Part shown: in pieces, positions 18,852 through 27,096 of the stretch
Layout: each line of letters begins with the position of its first letter
Numbering within the stretch: position 1 is the first letter of the stretch
NCBI RefSeq assembly: GCF_013201545.1
Contig: NZ_CP053746.1
Coordinates: forward strand, 744,001-808,000
Direction: 5' to 3'
DNA length: 64,000 bases
From: Pseudomonas graminis
GTDB taxonomy: Bacteria; Pseudomonadota; Gammaproteobacteria; Pseudomonadales; Pseudomonadaceae
Position numbers and translations under genes: made by a program
The notes under the pieces: generated by a model
Told to the model about the DNA's origin: nothing
Database searches by the model: none
What the model saw: the letters and a program-made list of their open reading frames with translations, nothing else

Positions 18852-19052
18852 TCAACGGTAAACAGTGAGCGCCATGGCGCCGAAAATGCAGCTGAACAGG
18901 CTCAGACGCAGCAGCGCCGGATGCCAGAAAAAACGGTACAGGTCGAGCCCGGACATGAAGCGGTCCAGCGCCCAGGAAAGCACCATCGCCACCAGAAACA
19001 TGACGGTCACGGTCGGCATGTAAACGCCGTGGAAGGCGAGTTCACGAGGCAT
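18852..19052 (-). CDS. DUF1656 small membrane protein (AaeX-like)
   Basis: This 66-residue protein has two membrane segments (about residues 12-30 and 44-64). It starts MPRELAFHGVYMP, typical of the DUF1656 family found in AaeXAB-like efflux operons. Its start overlaps the FUSC gene stop by 11 bases, which implies translational coupling. Function is unknown beyond association with FUSC/HlyD pumps. Confidence 0.88.
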   Translation of the reverse strand: MPRELAFHGVYMPTVTVMFLVAMVLSWALDRFMSGLDLYRFFWHPALLRLSLFSCIFGAMALTVYR

Positions 19053-21240
19053 TGAGTTGTCCTTGCGGCGAGGCCACAGATGCCTGCTCTGACGTGGCGC
19101 CTGCCAGCGGCGATTGCGGATCCAGCAGGCAGGTGCGGATGAAGTGCAGGTAGCTTTTCACCCGGCGCAACGCCGAGGTGTCGAAGTGCGGTGCGAAGGG
19201 CTCGTCAGTGTTCTGCACGCAGACGATGGCGTGATCGACGGCCGACAGACTGCGCGCCAGATTGTGGCGATCAGGCTGGATGAACAGCCGAATCAGCGAG
19301 CGGCCCATGGCGCGAATCGCCTGCCGCCAAGGTTGCGATTCGGCGTAGCTGGGGTGTACCGGCAGGATGTCCTGCTCGCGGCGTAACTCGATGATCGCGT
19401 GGCCAATCTCCAGCACCACGAACATCCAGCGCAGCAGGTTGCGCTGCACCTCGGGTTTGCCGGCGGCCAGGCCATAGGCCTGATGCATCAGGTCACGGGT
19501 GCGGCTTTCGAAACTGGAGCGAATCCCGCGCAGCGGCGCGCTGATGGCGAAACTCACTTGGTGACGCAGATTGCCTTCGAGCCGCTGCCACAGCCAGCGG
19601 CTGTTGGGCGGCAGGATGATTGCCCCCGCCGCTGCGCACAGCAGCATGCCAAGGACCATGGCGATGTAGTCGTTGATGAACGCGTACGGGTTGTAGACCG
19701 TGAGGTTATCCGGCGCCGAGCCGATGCTGAAGAAAATCAGCAGCCCCAGTCCGTAGCCGACCCATTGCGGCCGCGTGGTCAGGAACGTGCCGAGCACGAA
19801 CACCGGCGCCAGTACCATGCACAACAGCGGAAAACCATCGATGCGCGGCAGCACGAAAAAGGTGATGAAAAAGCCCAGCACGGCGCCCAGGAATGTCCCG
19901 CACGCCATCTGAAACGACATGCGCCTCGGGTTCGGCGTGGTCGCGGAAAGCGCCACCGTGGCGGCGGACACGAGGGTCATCGACGCACCGCTCGGCCAGG
20001 CCGTGGCCACCCAATACACAGACATCACCGCAAGAATGAACGTCGCGCGCACTCCGGACGCCAGCGACGATAGCCAACTGGTGGTGGACACGAACGGCTC
20101 GACCCACTTTTCCCGCACATGGCGGTGATCGGCCAGTGACGCGTGGGTCTGGGCGTAGTCGTGCATGTCGTCGACGAAGCGATACAGCAACTCGTAAGCG
20201 GTGTGGAAATCCAGCAGGTCCTCATCGCTGGGCTCGGTCTTGACGAACGCGGCGCGCAGGCTGCGCACGTGCTCGGGCAAATCGGTCTTGTACACGCTCA
20301 ACCGATTGGCGAGCAGCGCGGCGTCAGCGTTGGTCAGCGCGCGCCCGGCGAAAGGCTCCAGCACTCCAGTCAGCGAATTCAGGCCAGGCTCGATGGCTTG
20401 AACCGCCGGCGTCACGCCGCGCCGACGCAAGCGTTCGAGCAACTGATGCAAGGCGTTGAAGCGCGTGGTGATGGTCATGAATTCGCTGTTCAGGCGATTC
20501 AGTCGACCGTTGCGGCGACGCATGTGCGGGTCTTCGAACACGGTGACCGCGCGCAGGCCTTCGAGCCCGACGGCATCGGCGATGAAGCGCACATTGCTGG
20601 CTTCGAACGACGCCGGATCGCTCTCGCCGCGCAGGCCGGTGATGACGAACTGGGCGAAGGTCCCGAAGCGCTGGTACAAGGTGTTGCGCATCGCTGCGCC
20701 GGCGCTCTGCGGCAGGATCGCGGCGCTGACCAATGTCGAGCAGACGATGCCCAGAGAAATTTCCAGGACACGCCACATTGCTGCCATGAACGAGGTGTCC
20801 GGGTGAGCAAGCGCTGGCAATCCGGTCATCGCGGCGGTGTAGCCGGCCAGCACAAAACCATAGGCGCGAAAGTTGCGATAGCGCGCGGCCCCGGCGCAGC
20901 AGAAGCCGACCCAGATCGCCAGACTGCCGAGGAACAGCTCGCTGTTTTGCGCGAACAGCGCCATCAGCGTGACCATCACCACGGAACCGGCGACGGTGCC
21001 AAGCAAGCGGTAAAAACTCTTGGCGAACACCTGACCGCTCTGGGGTTGCATGACGATGAACACGGTGATCATGGCCGTACGCGGCTGCGGCAGTTCCAGG
21101 CGCATGGCGATCCAGTAGGTCAAAAATGCCGCGGTCAGCACCTTGGCGATGTAGATCCACGTCACGCCATCGCTGCGCGCCCAATCATTAAGGCCGCGCC
21201 GCCATTCGAGGGATTTGAGCCAGTTAAAAGCGGCGTTCAT
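19042..21240 (-). CDS. FUSC-family inner-membrane efflux protein (AaeB-like)
   Basis: The 732-residue protein has the duplicated FUSC layout: an N-terminal hydrophobic block (about residues 25-190), a soluble helical part, a second hydrophobic block (about 395-560), and a C-terminal soluble domain. AaeB-type proteins export aromatic carboxylic acids. I chose the start at 21240 (MNAAFNWLKSLEW); a longer reading from 21333 would overlap the upstream gene by 71 bases and add a very basic stretch. It is second in a minus-strand operon of outer-membrane lipoprotein, FUSC, DUF1656 and HlyD genes. Confidence 0.9.
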   Translation of the reverse strand: MNAAFNWLKSLEWRRGLNDWARSDGVTWIYIAKVLTAAFLTYWIAMRLELPQPRTAMITVFIVMQPQSGQVFAKSFYRLLGTVAGSVVMVTLMALFAQNSELFLGSLAIWVGFCCAGAARYRNFRAYGFVLAGYTAAMTGLPALAHPDTSFMAAMWRVLEISLGIVCSTLVSAAILPQSAGAAMRNTLYQRFGTFAQFVITGLRGESDPASFEASNVRFIADAVGLEGLRAVTVFEDPHMRRRNGRLNRLNSEFMTITTRFNALHQLLERLRRRGVTPAVQAIEPGLNSLTGVLEPFAGRALTNADAALLANRLSVYKTDLPEHVRSLRAAFVKTEPSDEDLLDFHTAYELLYRFVDDMHDYAQTHASLADHRHVREKWVEPFVSTTSWLSSLASGVRATFILAVMSVYWVATAWPSGASMTLVSAATVALSATTPNPRRMSFQMACGTFLGAVLGFFITFFVLPRIDGFPLLCMVLAPVFVLGTFLTTRPQWVGYGLGLLIFFSIGSAPDNLTVYNPYAFINDYIAMVLGMLLCAAAGAIILPPNSRWLWQRLEGNLRHQVSFAISAPLRGIRSSFESRTRDLMHQAYGLAAGKPEVQRNLLRWMFVVLEIGHAIIELRREQDILPVHPSYAESQPWRQAIRAMGRSLIRLFIQPDRHNLARSLSAVDHAIVCVQNTDEPFAPHFDTSALRRVKSYLHFIRTCLLDPQSPLAGATSEQASVASPQGQLNAS

Positions 21241-21262
21241 CGCCAGGCCCTGCCGAAGCGCA

Positions 21263-22774
21263 TCATTTATCAAACACCGCCAGTGACACCGGCGTTTTCG
21301 GGGCAGCGGTCTTTTCCGGCGCAGGAGAGTCATTGCCGGCCATCAAGCCGCCGCCCAGCGCCACCACCAATTCCGCGTGCACCGTCAGGCGTTCGGCCTG
21401 GACGTGTTGCTGGACCTGCTGCTGATGGAACAACAGCGTCTGCGCGTTGAGCACATTGAGGTAATCGGTCAGGCCGCGTGTATAGGCAACCATCGCGATG
21501 TCGTAGGTTTTCTGCGCGGCGGCCACCGATTGATCGGCGAACGCTTGCTGCTTGTCCATCGATTCGCGACGAATCAGCTGATCGGAAATGCTCTTCAGCG
21601 CCATCACCAGGGTCTGATTGTACTGCGCGACGGCTTCGTCATAGCCCGCCGACGCCACGCCCAGTTCCGAACGCAAACGCCCGCCGTCGAAGATCGGCAA
21701 GGTGATCGCCGGGCCCACGCTGTAGTTGAATTTCTTGCCGGCGAGGAATTCCAGCATGCCTCCGCCAGTGGCCATGTAACCCAGGCTGCCCATCAGATCG
21801 ACGTTCGGATAAAACCCGGCATGGGCCACATCAATGCCTCGCGCTTGCGCCGCCACCCGCCAGCGACTGGCCACCACATCCGGGCGCTGCCCCAGCAATT
21901 CGGCGGGCAGCGCCGACGGCAACTTCAACGCTGCGTTCAGTGACAGCGTCGGGCGCTGCAAACTCGCGCCCTCGCCCGGGCCTTTGCCCGCCAGCGCAGC
22001 GATCTGATTGCGGCTCAGGGCAATGGCCTCGTCCAGGGCGTCAATCTGACGATGGGTTTCAGGCAAAGGGGTTTGCGCCTGGCTGACTTCGAAATGGGTG
22101 CCGATGCCGCCTTTCAGACGGCGCTGAGCCAGTTCAACGATCTGCTCTTGTTGCGCGAGGGTCGCTTCGGCGATATCGCGCTGGGCATAGTTGAGGGACA
22201 ACTGGATGTAGGCGCGGACGATGTTGTCCTGCAATTCCAGCTGCGCCTGACGCTCCTGGGCCGCGCTCATGTGCGCCATGTCCATCGCCTGTTCGGAGTG
22301 ATTGCTTTCCTGGCCCCACAGATCAAGGGAATAACTCAGGCCCAGCGACGCGTTGTTGTCCCACGTGCTGGTGTTCGACAGCTCACCCGGGCCGTAGAAC
22401 TGATCCGTCGGCCAGTTGTGGCGTTTCAGGGAGCTGTCACCGGAGATGTGCAGGGATTCCGCCGACTCCGCGATGCCTCCCAGGGCCTTGGCCTGACGCA
22501 CGCGCGCAGCGGCGATCGCCAGGCTGGGGCTGCCGAGCGCGGCCAGCGCGATCCAGCGATTGAGTTGGTCGTCGCCATAGGCGCGCCACCACTGACCGGC
22601 CGGCCAGTGGGCGTCTTTGTCGGCCGCCTTGATGGCGTCGTCGGTGGCCAGCGCGTCGGGCGACAACGCTGTGCCTTGTGGGGCAATTCCGCCAGTTCCG
22701 ATGCAGCCGCTGATGAGTAACGTTAAAGCCCACACACTGAGGGGCTTGAGCCCTCTGACGAGACGACGCGGCAC
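21263..22774 (-). CDS. NodT-type outer-membrane efflux lipoprotein
   Basis: This 503-residue TolC-like channel has a lipoprotein signal peptide with lipobox ISGC (Cys24). Two outer-membrane-efflux repeats follow (about residues 80-265 and 285-465), with the family signatures ARVRQAKALGG and QRPDVVASRWRVAAQARGIDVAHA-like segment near 290-310. It forms the outer-membrane exit duct of the tripartite pump encoded by the next three genes. It is the first gene of the operon and is divergent from the LysR gene, with 180 bases between the two start codons. Confidence 0.92.
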   Translation of the reverse strand: MPRRLVRGLKPLSVWALTLLISGCIGTGGIAPQGTALSPDALATDDAIKAADKDAHWPAGQWWRAYGDDQLNRWIALAALGSPSLAIAAARVRQAKALGGIAESAESLHISGDSSLKRHNWPTDQFYGPGELSNTSTWDNNASLGLSYSLDLWGQESNHSEQAMDMAHMSAAQERQAQLELQDNIVRAYIQLSLNYAQRDIAEATLAQQEQIVELAQRRLKGGIGTHFEVSQAQTPLPETHRQIDALDEAIALSRNQIAALAGKGPGEGASLQRPTLSLNAALKLPSALPAELLGQRPDVVASRWRVAAQARGIDVAHAGFYPNVDLMGSLGYMATGGGMLEFLAGKKFNYSVGPAITLPIFDGGRLRSELGVASAGYDEAVAQYNQTLVMALKSISDQLIRRESMDKQQAFADQSVAAAQKTYDIAMVAYTRGLTDYLNVLNAQTLLFHQQQVQQHVQAERLTVHAELVVALGGGLMAGNDSPAPEKTAAPKTPVSLAVFDK

Positions 22775-22954
22775 TGCTGCAATTACCTAATGGAGGGGGA
22801 ATCGATGATGCGGCGATTCTAGGGGGCGTCTAGTCCGGCGATAAGCCGGGACTTCTGCGAATCTTTGTTACCGAACAGGAGATAATCCTTTGGTATGGCT
22901 GACATGGATCAGTTACTTCATGTCACAATTTGCTATCTCACCTGAGAACGGCCA

Positions 22955-23902
22955 ATGGACACTCTGCAAAACATGCGCGCCTTCACTTGCGTGGCGCAGG
23001 CGGGCAGCTTCACCGCTGCTGCCGCTCAACTGGACACCACCACCGCAAACGTTTCGCGCGCTGTCTCCAACCTCGAAGCCCACCTGCAAACCCGACTCCT
23101 GAACCGCACCACGCGCCGCATCGCCCTGACTGAAGCGGGCAAGCGTTACCTGCTGCGTTGCGAGCAGATCCTCGGTTACGTGGAAGAAGCGGAAGCCGAA
23201 GCCAGCGACGCCCATGCGCGCCCGGCCGGGCAGCTGAAAGTCCACTCGATGACCGGCGTAGGCCAGCATTACGTCATCGACGCGATTGCCCGATACCGGC
23301 GCAATCACCCGGACGTGTCGTTCGACCTGACCATGACCAACCGCGTCCCGGACCTGCTCGAAGAGGGTTACGACGTGTCCATCGTGCTCGCCAGCGAGCT
23401 GCCGGATTCGGGCTTCGTCTCCCAGCGCCTGGGCATCACGTACAGCATCGTTTGCGCTTCGCCCGCCTACATCAAGGCGTTCGGCATGGCGCACCGGCCG
23501 GCTGACTTGCTCAATCACGCCTGCCTGCGTCTGGTCAGCCCGGTGTTCCCGCTGGAAAAGTGGGCGTTTGACGGCCCCGAAGGCCAGGAAACCGTGACCA
23601 TCGGAAACTCGCCGTTTCTGGTGAACTCGGCCGACGCCATGCAGGCGGCGATCAGCAGCGGCATGGGCATCGGGATTCTGCCGATCTACTCGGCGATCGA
23701 AGGTTTGCGTAATGGCTCGCTGGTGCGGGTATTGCCGCAGTACCGGTCCCACGAGCTGAACCTGTACGCGATCTACCCGTCGCGGCAGTACCTGGATGCG
23801 AAGATCAAAACCTGGGTCGAGTACCTGCGCGGCTCGTTGCCGGAAATCATGGCCGCCCATGAAGCGGATCTGCAGACCCATGTGTTGCCGGAGACGGTTT
23901 AG
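22955..23902 (+). CDS. LysR-family transcriptional regulator
   Basis: The 315-residue protein has an N-terminal winged helix (about residues 1-60, with AGSFTAAAAQLDTTTANVSRAV as the recognition region) and a C-terminal periplasmic-binding-like effector domain (about 90-300). Placed divergently from the efflux operon, it is probably its regulator, in the way AaeR controls aaeXAB. The 180-base divergent region probably holds its operator; I could not pick a convincing T-N11-A site by eye. It is followed after 99 bases by the hydroxyacid dehydrogenase gene. Confidence 0.9.
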   Translation: MDTLQNMRAFTCVAQAGSFTAAAAQLDTTTANVSRAVSNLEAHLQTRLLNRTTRRIALTEAGKRYLLRCEQILGYVEEAEAEASDAHARPAGQLKVHSMTGVGQHYVIDAIARYRRNHPDVSFDLTMTNRVPDLLEEGYDVSIVLASELPDSGFVSQRLGITYSIVCASPAYIKAFGMAHRPADLLNHACLRLVSPVFPLEKWAFDGPEGQETVTIGNSPFLVNSADAMQAAISSGMGIGILPIYSAIEGLRNGSLVRVLPQYRSHELNLYAIYPSRQYLDAKIKTWVEYLRGSLPEIMAAHEADLQTHVLPETV

Positions 23903-24001
23903 TCATCACCCACGCGCAACGGCGGTGACCCTGCCAATCCCTCGGCAAGAATGTTAGCGTGCTACGCATTGCCCTTCTGACCTGCCGAGAGAAGCTATCC
24001 G

Positions 24002-24976
24002 ATGAAAAAGACCGTCCTTGCCTTCAGCCGCGTGTCCCCGGAAATGGCCGAGCGCCTGCAGCAAGACTTCAACGTGATCATCCCCGATCCGAAAAAGGGT
24101 GATCTGAACGAGCAGTTCAACGAAGCCCTGCCCCACAGCCACGGCATGATCGGTGCCGGTCGCACGCTGGGGCGCGAGCAGTTGGAGAGCGCGAAGCAGC
24201 TGGAGGTGGTGTCGAGCATTTCGGTCGGCTACGACAACTACGACGTCGGCTACCTCACCGAACGCAGCATCATGCTGACCAACACCCCCGACGTGCTGAC
24301 GGAAAGCACCGCCGACCTGGGCTTTTCGCTGATCATGAGCAGCGCGCGCCGCGTCGCCGAACTGGACGCTTACACCAAAGCCGGTAAGTGGAAACGCAGC
24401 ATCGAGGCGTCACATTTCGGCACCGACGTTTACGGCAAGACGCTGGGTATCGTGGGGATGGGCAACATCGGCGCGGCGGTGGCGCGACGCGGTCGTCTGG
24501 GTTTCAACATGCCGATCCTGTACAGCGGCAACAGCCGCAAGACCGCCCTCGAGCAGGAACTGGGCGCGCAATTCCGTACGCTGGACCAACTGCTGGCCGA
24601 GTCGGATTTCGTCTGTCTGGTGGTGCCGCTCAGCGAAAAGACCCAGCACATGATTAGCACGCGCGAACTGTCACTGATGAAAAAGAGCGCCATTCTGGTA
24701 AACATCGCCCGCGGCCCGATCGTGGACGAACCGGCGCTGATCAAGGCGCTGCAGGACGGCACCATTCGCGGCGCCGGGCTGGATGTCTACGAAAAAGAGC
24801 CGCTGTCTGAATCGCCGCTGTTCGCCCTGAGCAACGCGGTAACGCTGCCCCACATCGGCTCGGCGACTGACGAAACCCGCCAGGCCATGGCCGACCGCGC
24901 CTATACAAACCTGCGCGCCGCGCTACTGGGCGAGAAGCCGCAGGATCTGGTGAATACGCAGGTGTGGAAGGGCTGA
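24002..24976 (+). CDS. D-2-hydroxyacid dehydrogenase (glyoxylate/2-ketogluconate reductase type)
   Basis: The 324-residue enzyme belongs to the NAD(P)-dependent D-isomer 2-hydroxyacid dehydrogenases. The dinucleotide motif GMGNIG is at 152-157, the catalytic Arg237 in NIARGP, an acidic residue in the DVYEKEP segment near 264-266, and His284 in LPHIGSAT. Overall it looks closest to the GhrB/TkrA group, which reduces glyoxylate, hydroxypyruvate or 2-ketogluconate. The ATG follows gagagaagc. Substrate choice cannot be settled from sequence. It is probably transcribed on its own. Confidence 0.88.
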   Translation: MKKTVLAFSRVSPEMAERLQQDFNVIIPDPKKGDLNEQFNEALPHSHGMIGAGRTLGREQLESAKQLEVVSSISVGYDNYDVGYLTERSIMLTNTPDVLTESTADLGFSLIMSSARRVAELDAYTKAGKWKRSIEASHFGTDVYGKTLGIVGMGNIGAAVARRGRLGFNMPILYSGNSRKTALEQELGAQFRTLDQLLAESDFVCLVVPLSEKTQHMISTRELSLMKKSAILVNIARGPIVDEPALIKALQDGTIRGAGLDVYEKEPLSESPLFALSNAVTLPHIGSATDETRQAMADRAYTNLRAALLGEKPQDLVNTQVWKG

Positions 24977-24992
24977 GTGTCACAGTTCTAAT

Positions 24993-25174
24993 GATCTTTC
25001 CCACGGTCCCCGTGGGAATGCCGCTCCCGGCGCTCCGCGCCATTTCAGCGGGGATGACGCGGAGCGTCACAGGCTGCATTCCCACGCAGAGCGTGGGAAC
25101 GATCAGCTCTCTCAATCCAGTCTGTGATCGTTCCCACGGTCCCCGTGGGAATGCCGCTCCCGGCGGTCCGCGCC
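24993..25174. repeat. Dispersed repeat: two copies of a TTCCCACGGTCCCCGTGGGA-cored element
   Basis: The core TTCCCACGGTCCCCGTGGGA plus ATGCCGCTCCCGG and TCCGCGCCA occurs at 24998-25040 and again at 25131-25173. Between them lies an inverted relative (ATTCCCACGCAGAGCGTGGGAA at 25079-25100, given here as its two arms CCCACGC/GCGTGGG). The unit looks like a second REP-type family. It lies between convergent genes and occupies most of the gap. Confidence 0.8.
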
Positions 25175-25184
25175 AGCCAGCTTC

Positions 25185-26084
25185 TCACGCCAGTTTTGCA
25201 CCCACCGGCGTAACCACCCTGGGCTTCCTGAACACCAGCACGTTCCCCGCCATCACCAGCACCAGCCCCATCAGCGCCGGGGCGGTCCATTGGTAGCCTT
25301 CGGCAAACGCTGACACATTCAACGCCACCACCGGAAACAGCACCGTGCAATACGCCGCGCGCTCCGGGCCCATGCGGCCGACCAGGGTGAGGTAAGCCGT
25401 AAAGCCAATCACCGAACCCGGGATTACCAGATACAGCAACGAGCCGATGTACCGCGCGTTCCACTCAAACCCGAACGGCGTACCGCTCAGCAGGCAATAC
25501 ACGCACAGCATCGTCGCGCCATACAGCATGCCGTAGGCGTTGGCGGTCAGCGGACGCAGACCGGCCTTCTGTTGCAGGCTGGAAAGCATGTTGCCCGCCG
25601 AGAAACACAGCGTGCCGAGCAGGGTCAGTGCCAGGCCGATCAAGGTCTCGCGACTGGCGCTGTGCCCGGCCAACTCCGGCCAGAACAGGCACGCCAGGCC
25701 CATCAGCCCCAACGTCCCGCCCAACACGACGTTGCGCGCGATTTTCTGTTTGAAAAATATCCGGGCGTTGAGGGCGTTCCACAGTGTCGCGGTGGAAAAC
25801 ACCACTGCCACCAGACCGGTCGGGATCCACTGGCTGGCGGTGTAGAAGCACATGAAGTTGACGCAGAACAGGCACAGCCCTTGCGCCAGACAGATGAGCT
25901 GCCCGCGACGATTGACCTTCTGCAGTTTCCCGGTCGCCATCAACAACGCGAAGATGATCAGCGCCGCGAGGCCGAAGCGGTAGACGATCGACACCGGGAT
26001 GGCGACTTCGCCCAGTTGCAGTTTCAAGGCGATCCAGGTCGTGCCCCAGATCAAAACGGTCAGCAGATACAACGTGATGTTCAT
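25185..26084 (-). CDS. EamA/DMT-family transporter
   Basis: The 299-residue inner-membrane protein shows ten hydrophobic segments in two five-helix halves (1-150 and 150-290), the EamA layout, with WGTTWIALKL in the first helix. Family members export amino acids or other metabolites. It is divergent from an AraC-type regulator, with 133 bases between the starts. The pairing suggests that the regulator controls it. Substrate is not evident. Confidence 0.9.
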   Translation of the reverse strand: MNITLYLLTVLIWGTTWIALKLQLGEVAIPVSIVYRFGLAALIIFALLMATGKLQKVNRRGQLICLAQGLCLFCVNFMCFYTASQWIPTGLVAVVFSTATLWNALNARIFFKQKIARNVVLGGTLGLMGLACLFWPELAGHSASRETLIGLALTLLGTLCFSAGNMLSSLQQKAGLRPLTANAYGMLYGATMLCVYCLLSGTPFGFEWNARYIGSLLYLVIPGSVIGFTAYLTLVGRMGPERAAYCTVLFPVVALNVSAFAEGYQWTAPALMGLVLVMAGNVLVFRKPRVVTPVGAKLA

Positions 26085-26217
26085 GTCGGGCTCCCCAGTG
26101 AAGCCTCAGTCTGGCTACGCGGCGCTGCGCTCACTTGCAAAAACTTGCGCATTTGATCGTCACCCCGCTGGCAGGCGGCGGCCCTCGGAGTAGGATGCGA
26201 GGCGTAGAGGAGTGCCC

Positions 26218-27096
26218 ATGTCGTCACTTGAAACCATCCAGGTTTTCCAATCCCTGAACAGCTCGCCCCACGCGCAGCTGGAAAAGTGCGCGACCCTGGG
26301 CGACGGGGTGATGGCGGCGCTGTGGAACAACCGCCACGACGCGCAGAACTACCACGCGCCGACGCACCACACCCTGTCGTGCTACATCGACGGCGGCACC
26401 GGGACGTTCCGCCGCGATCAGCCAGACCTAAAAGGCGCTCCGGACAAGATCTGCACGCTGCCCGCCGGCCATCAGTCTTCCTGGGTGGTGAACGGGGAAA
26501 TCCGCCTGGCGCATCTGTACATCAGCCCCGAACAGTTCGCCCTCAATTGCGTCACGCTGCTGGATCGCGAGCCACGCCAGCTGGCGTTGCAGGAGCACAC
26601 GTTTCTGGACGACTCGCTGCAGGCCGAGCGCTTTCATCGTTTGATCCGCATGGACTGGAGCGAGCCCGGCGAACGCATGCTCACCAGCAGTCTCGCCCAT
26701 GAGCTGCTCGATCACATGGTCCTGCGCCAGGTGGGGCTGCGCGAAGGGTTGCGCTTGAAGGGCGGGTTGGCCCCACACTTGCGCCGTCAGTTGGTGGAGT
26801 TTATCGAGCAGAATCTTGCCGATCCCTTGAGCCTCGGCCAGTTGGCCGGCATGTGCGCGCTGTCGGAATACCACTTCGCGCGAATGTTCCGCGAAAGCTT
26901 CGGCCTGCCGCCCCATCAATACCTGCTCGCCCGACGCCTCAGCCGCGCCCGGGAACTGCTGCGCTCGTCGCGCAAGCCGTTTGGCGAGATCGCCCTGGAA
27001 TGCGGCTTCGCCAGCGCCAGCCACTTCAGCAACCGGTTCAAACAGTCGGTTGGCGCGACGGCGGGTGAGTACAGGGCTGCGTTTCAGTCGCGTTAA
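26218..27096 (+). CDS. AraC-family transcriptional regulator
   Basis: The 292-residue protein has an N-terminal sensor domain and two helix-turn-helix motifs at the C-terminus (about residues 190-290: LGQLAGMCALSEYHFARMF and IALECGFASASHFSNRFK). I chose ATG 26218 because GAGGAG lies seven bases upstream; an in-frame GTG at 26212 overlaps that site. It is divergent from the EamA transporter. Its stop overlaps the end of the TonB-receptor gene by four bases, tail to tail. Confidence 0.9.
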   Translation: MSSLETIQVFQSLNSSPHAQLEKCATLGDGVMAALWNNRHDAQNYHAPTHHTLSCYIDGGTGTFRRDQPDLKGAPDKICTLPAGHQSSWVVNGEIRLAHLYISPEQFALNCVTLLDREPRQLALQEHTFLDDSLQAERFHRLIRMDWSEPGERMLTSSLAHELLDHMVLRQVGLREGLRLKGGLAPHLRRQLVEFIEQNLADPLSLGQLAGMCALSEYHFARMFRESFGLPPHQYLLARRLSRARELLRSSRKPFGEIALECGFASASHFSNRFKQSVGATAGEYRAAFQSR

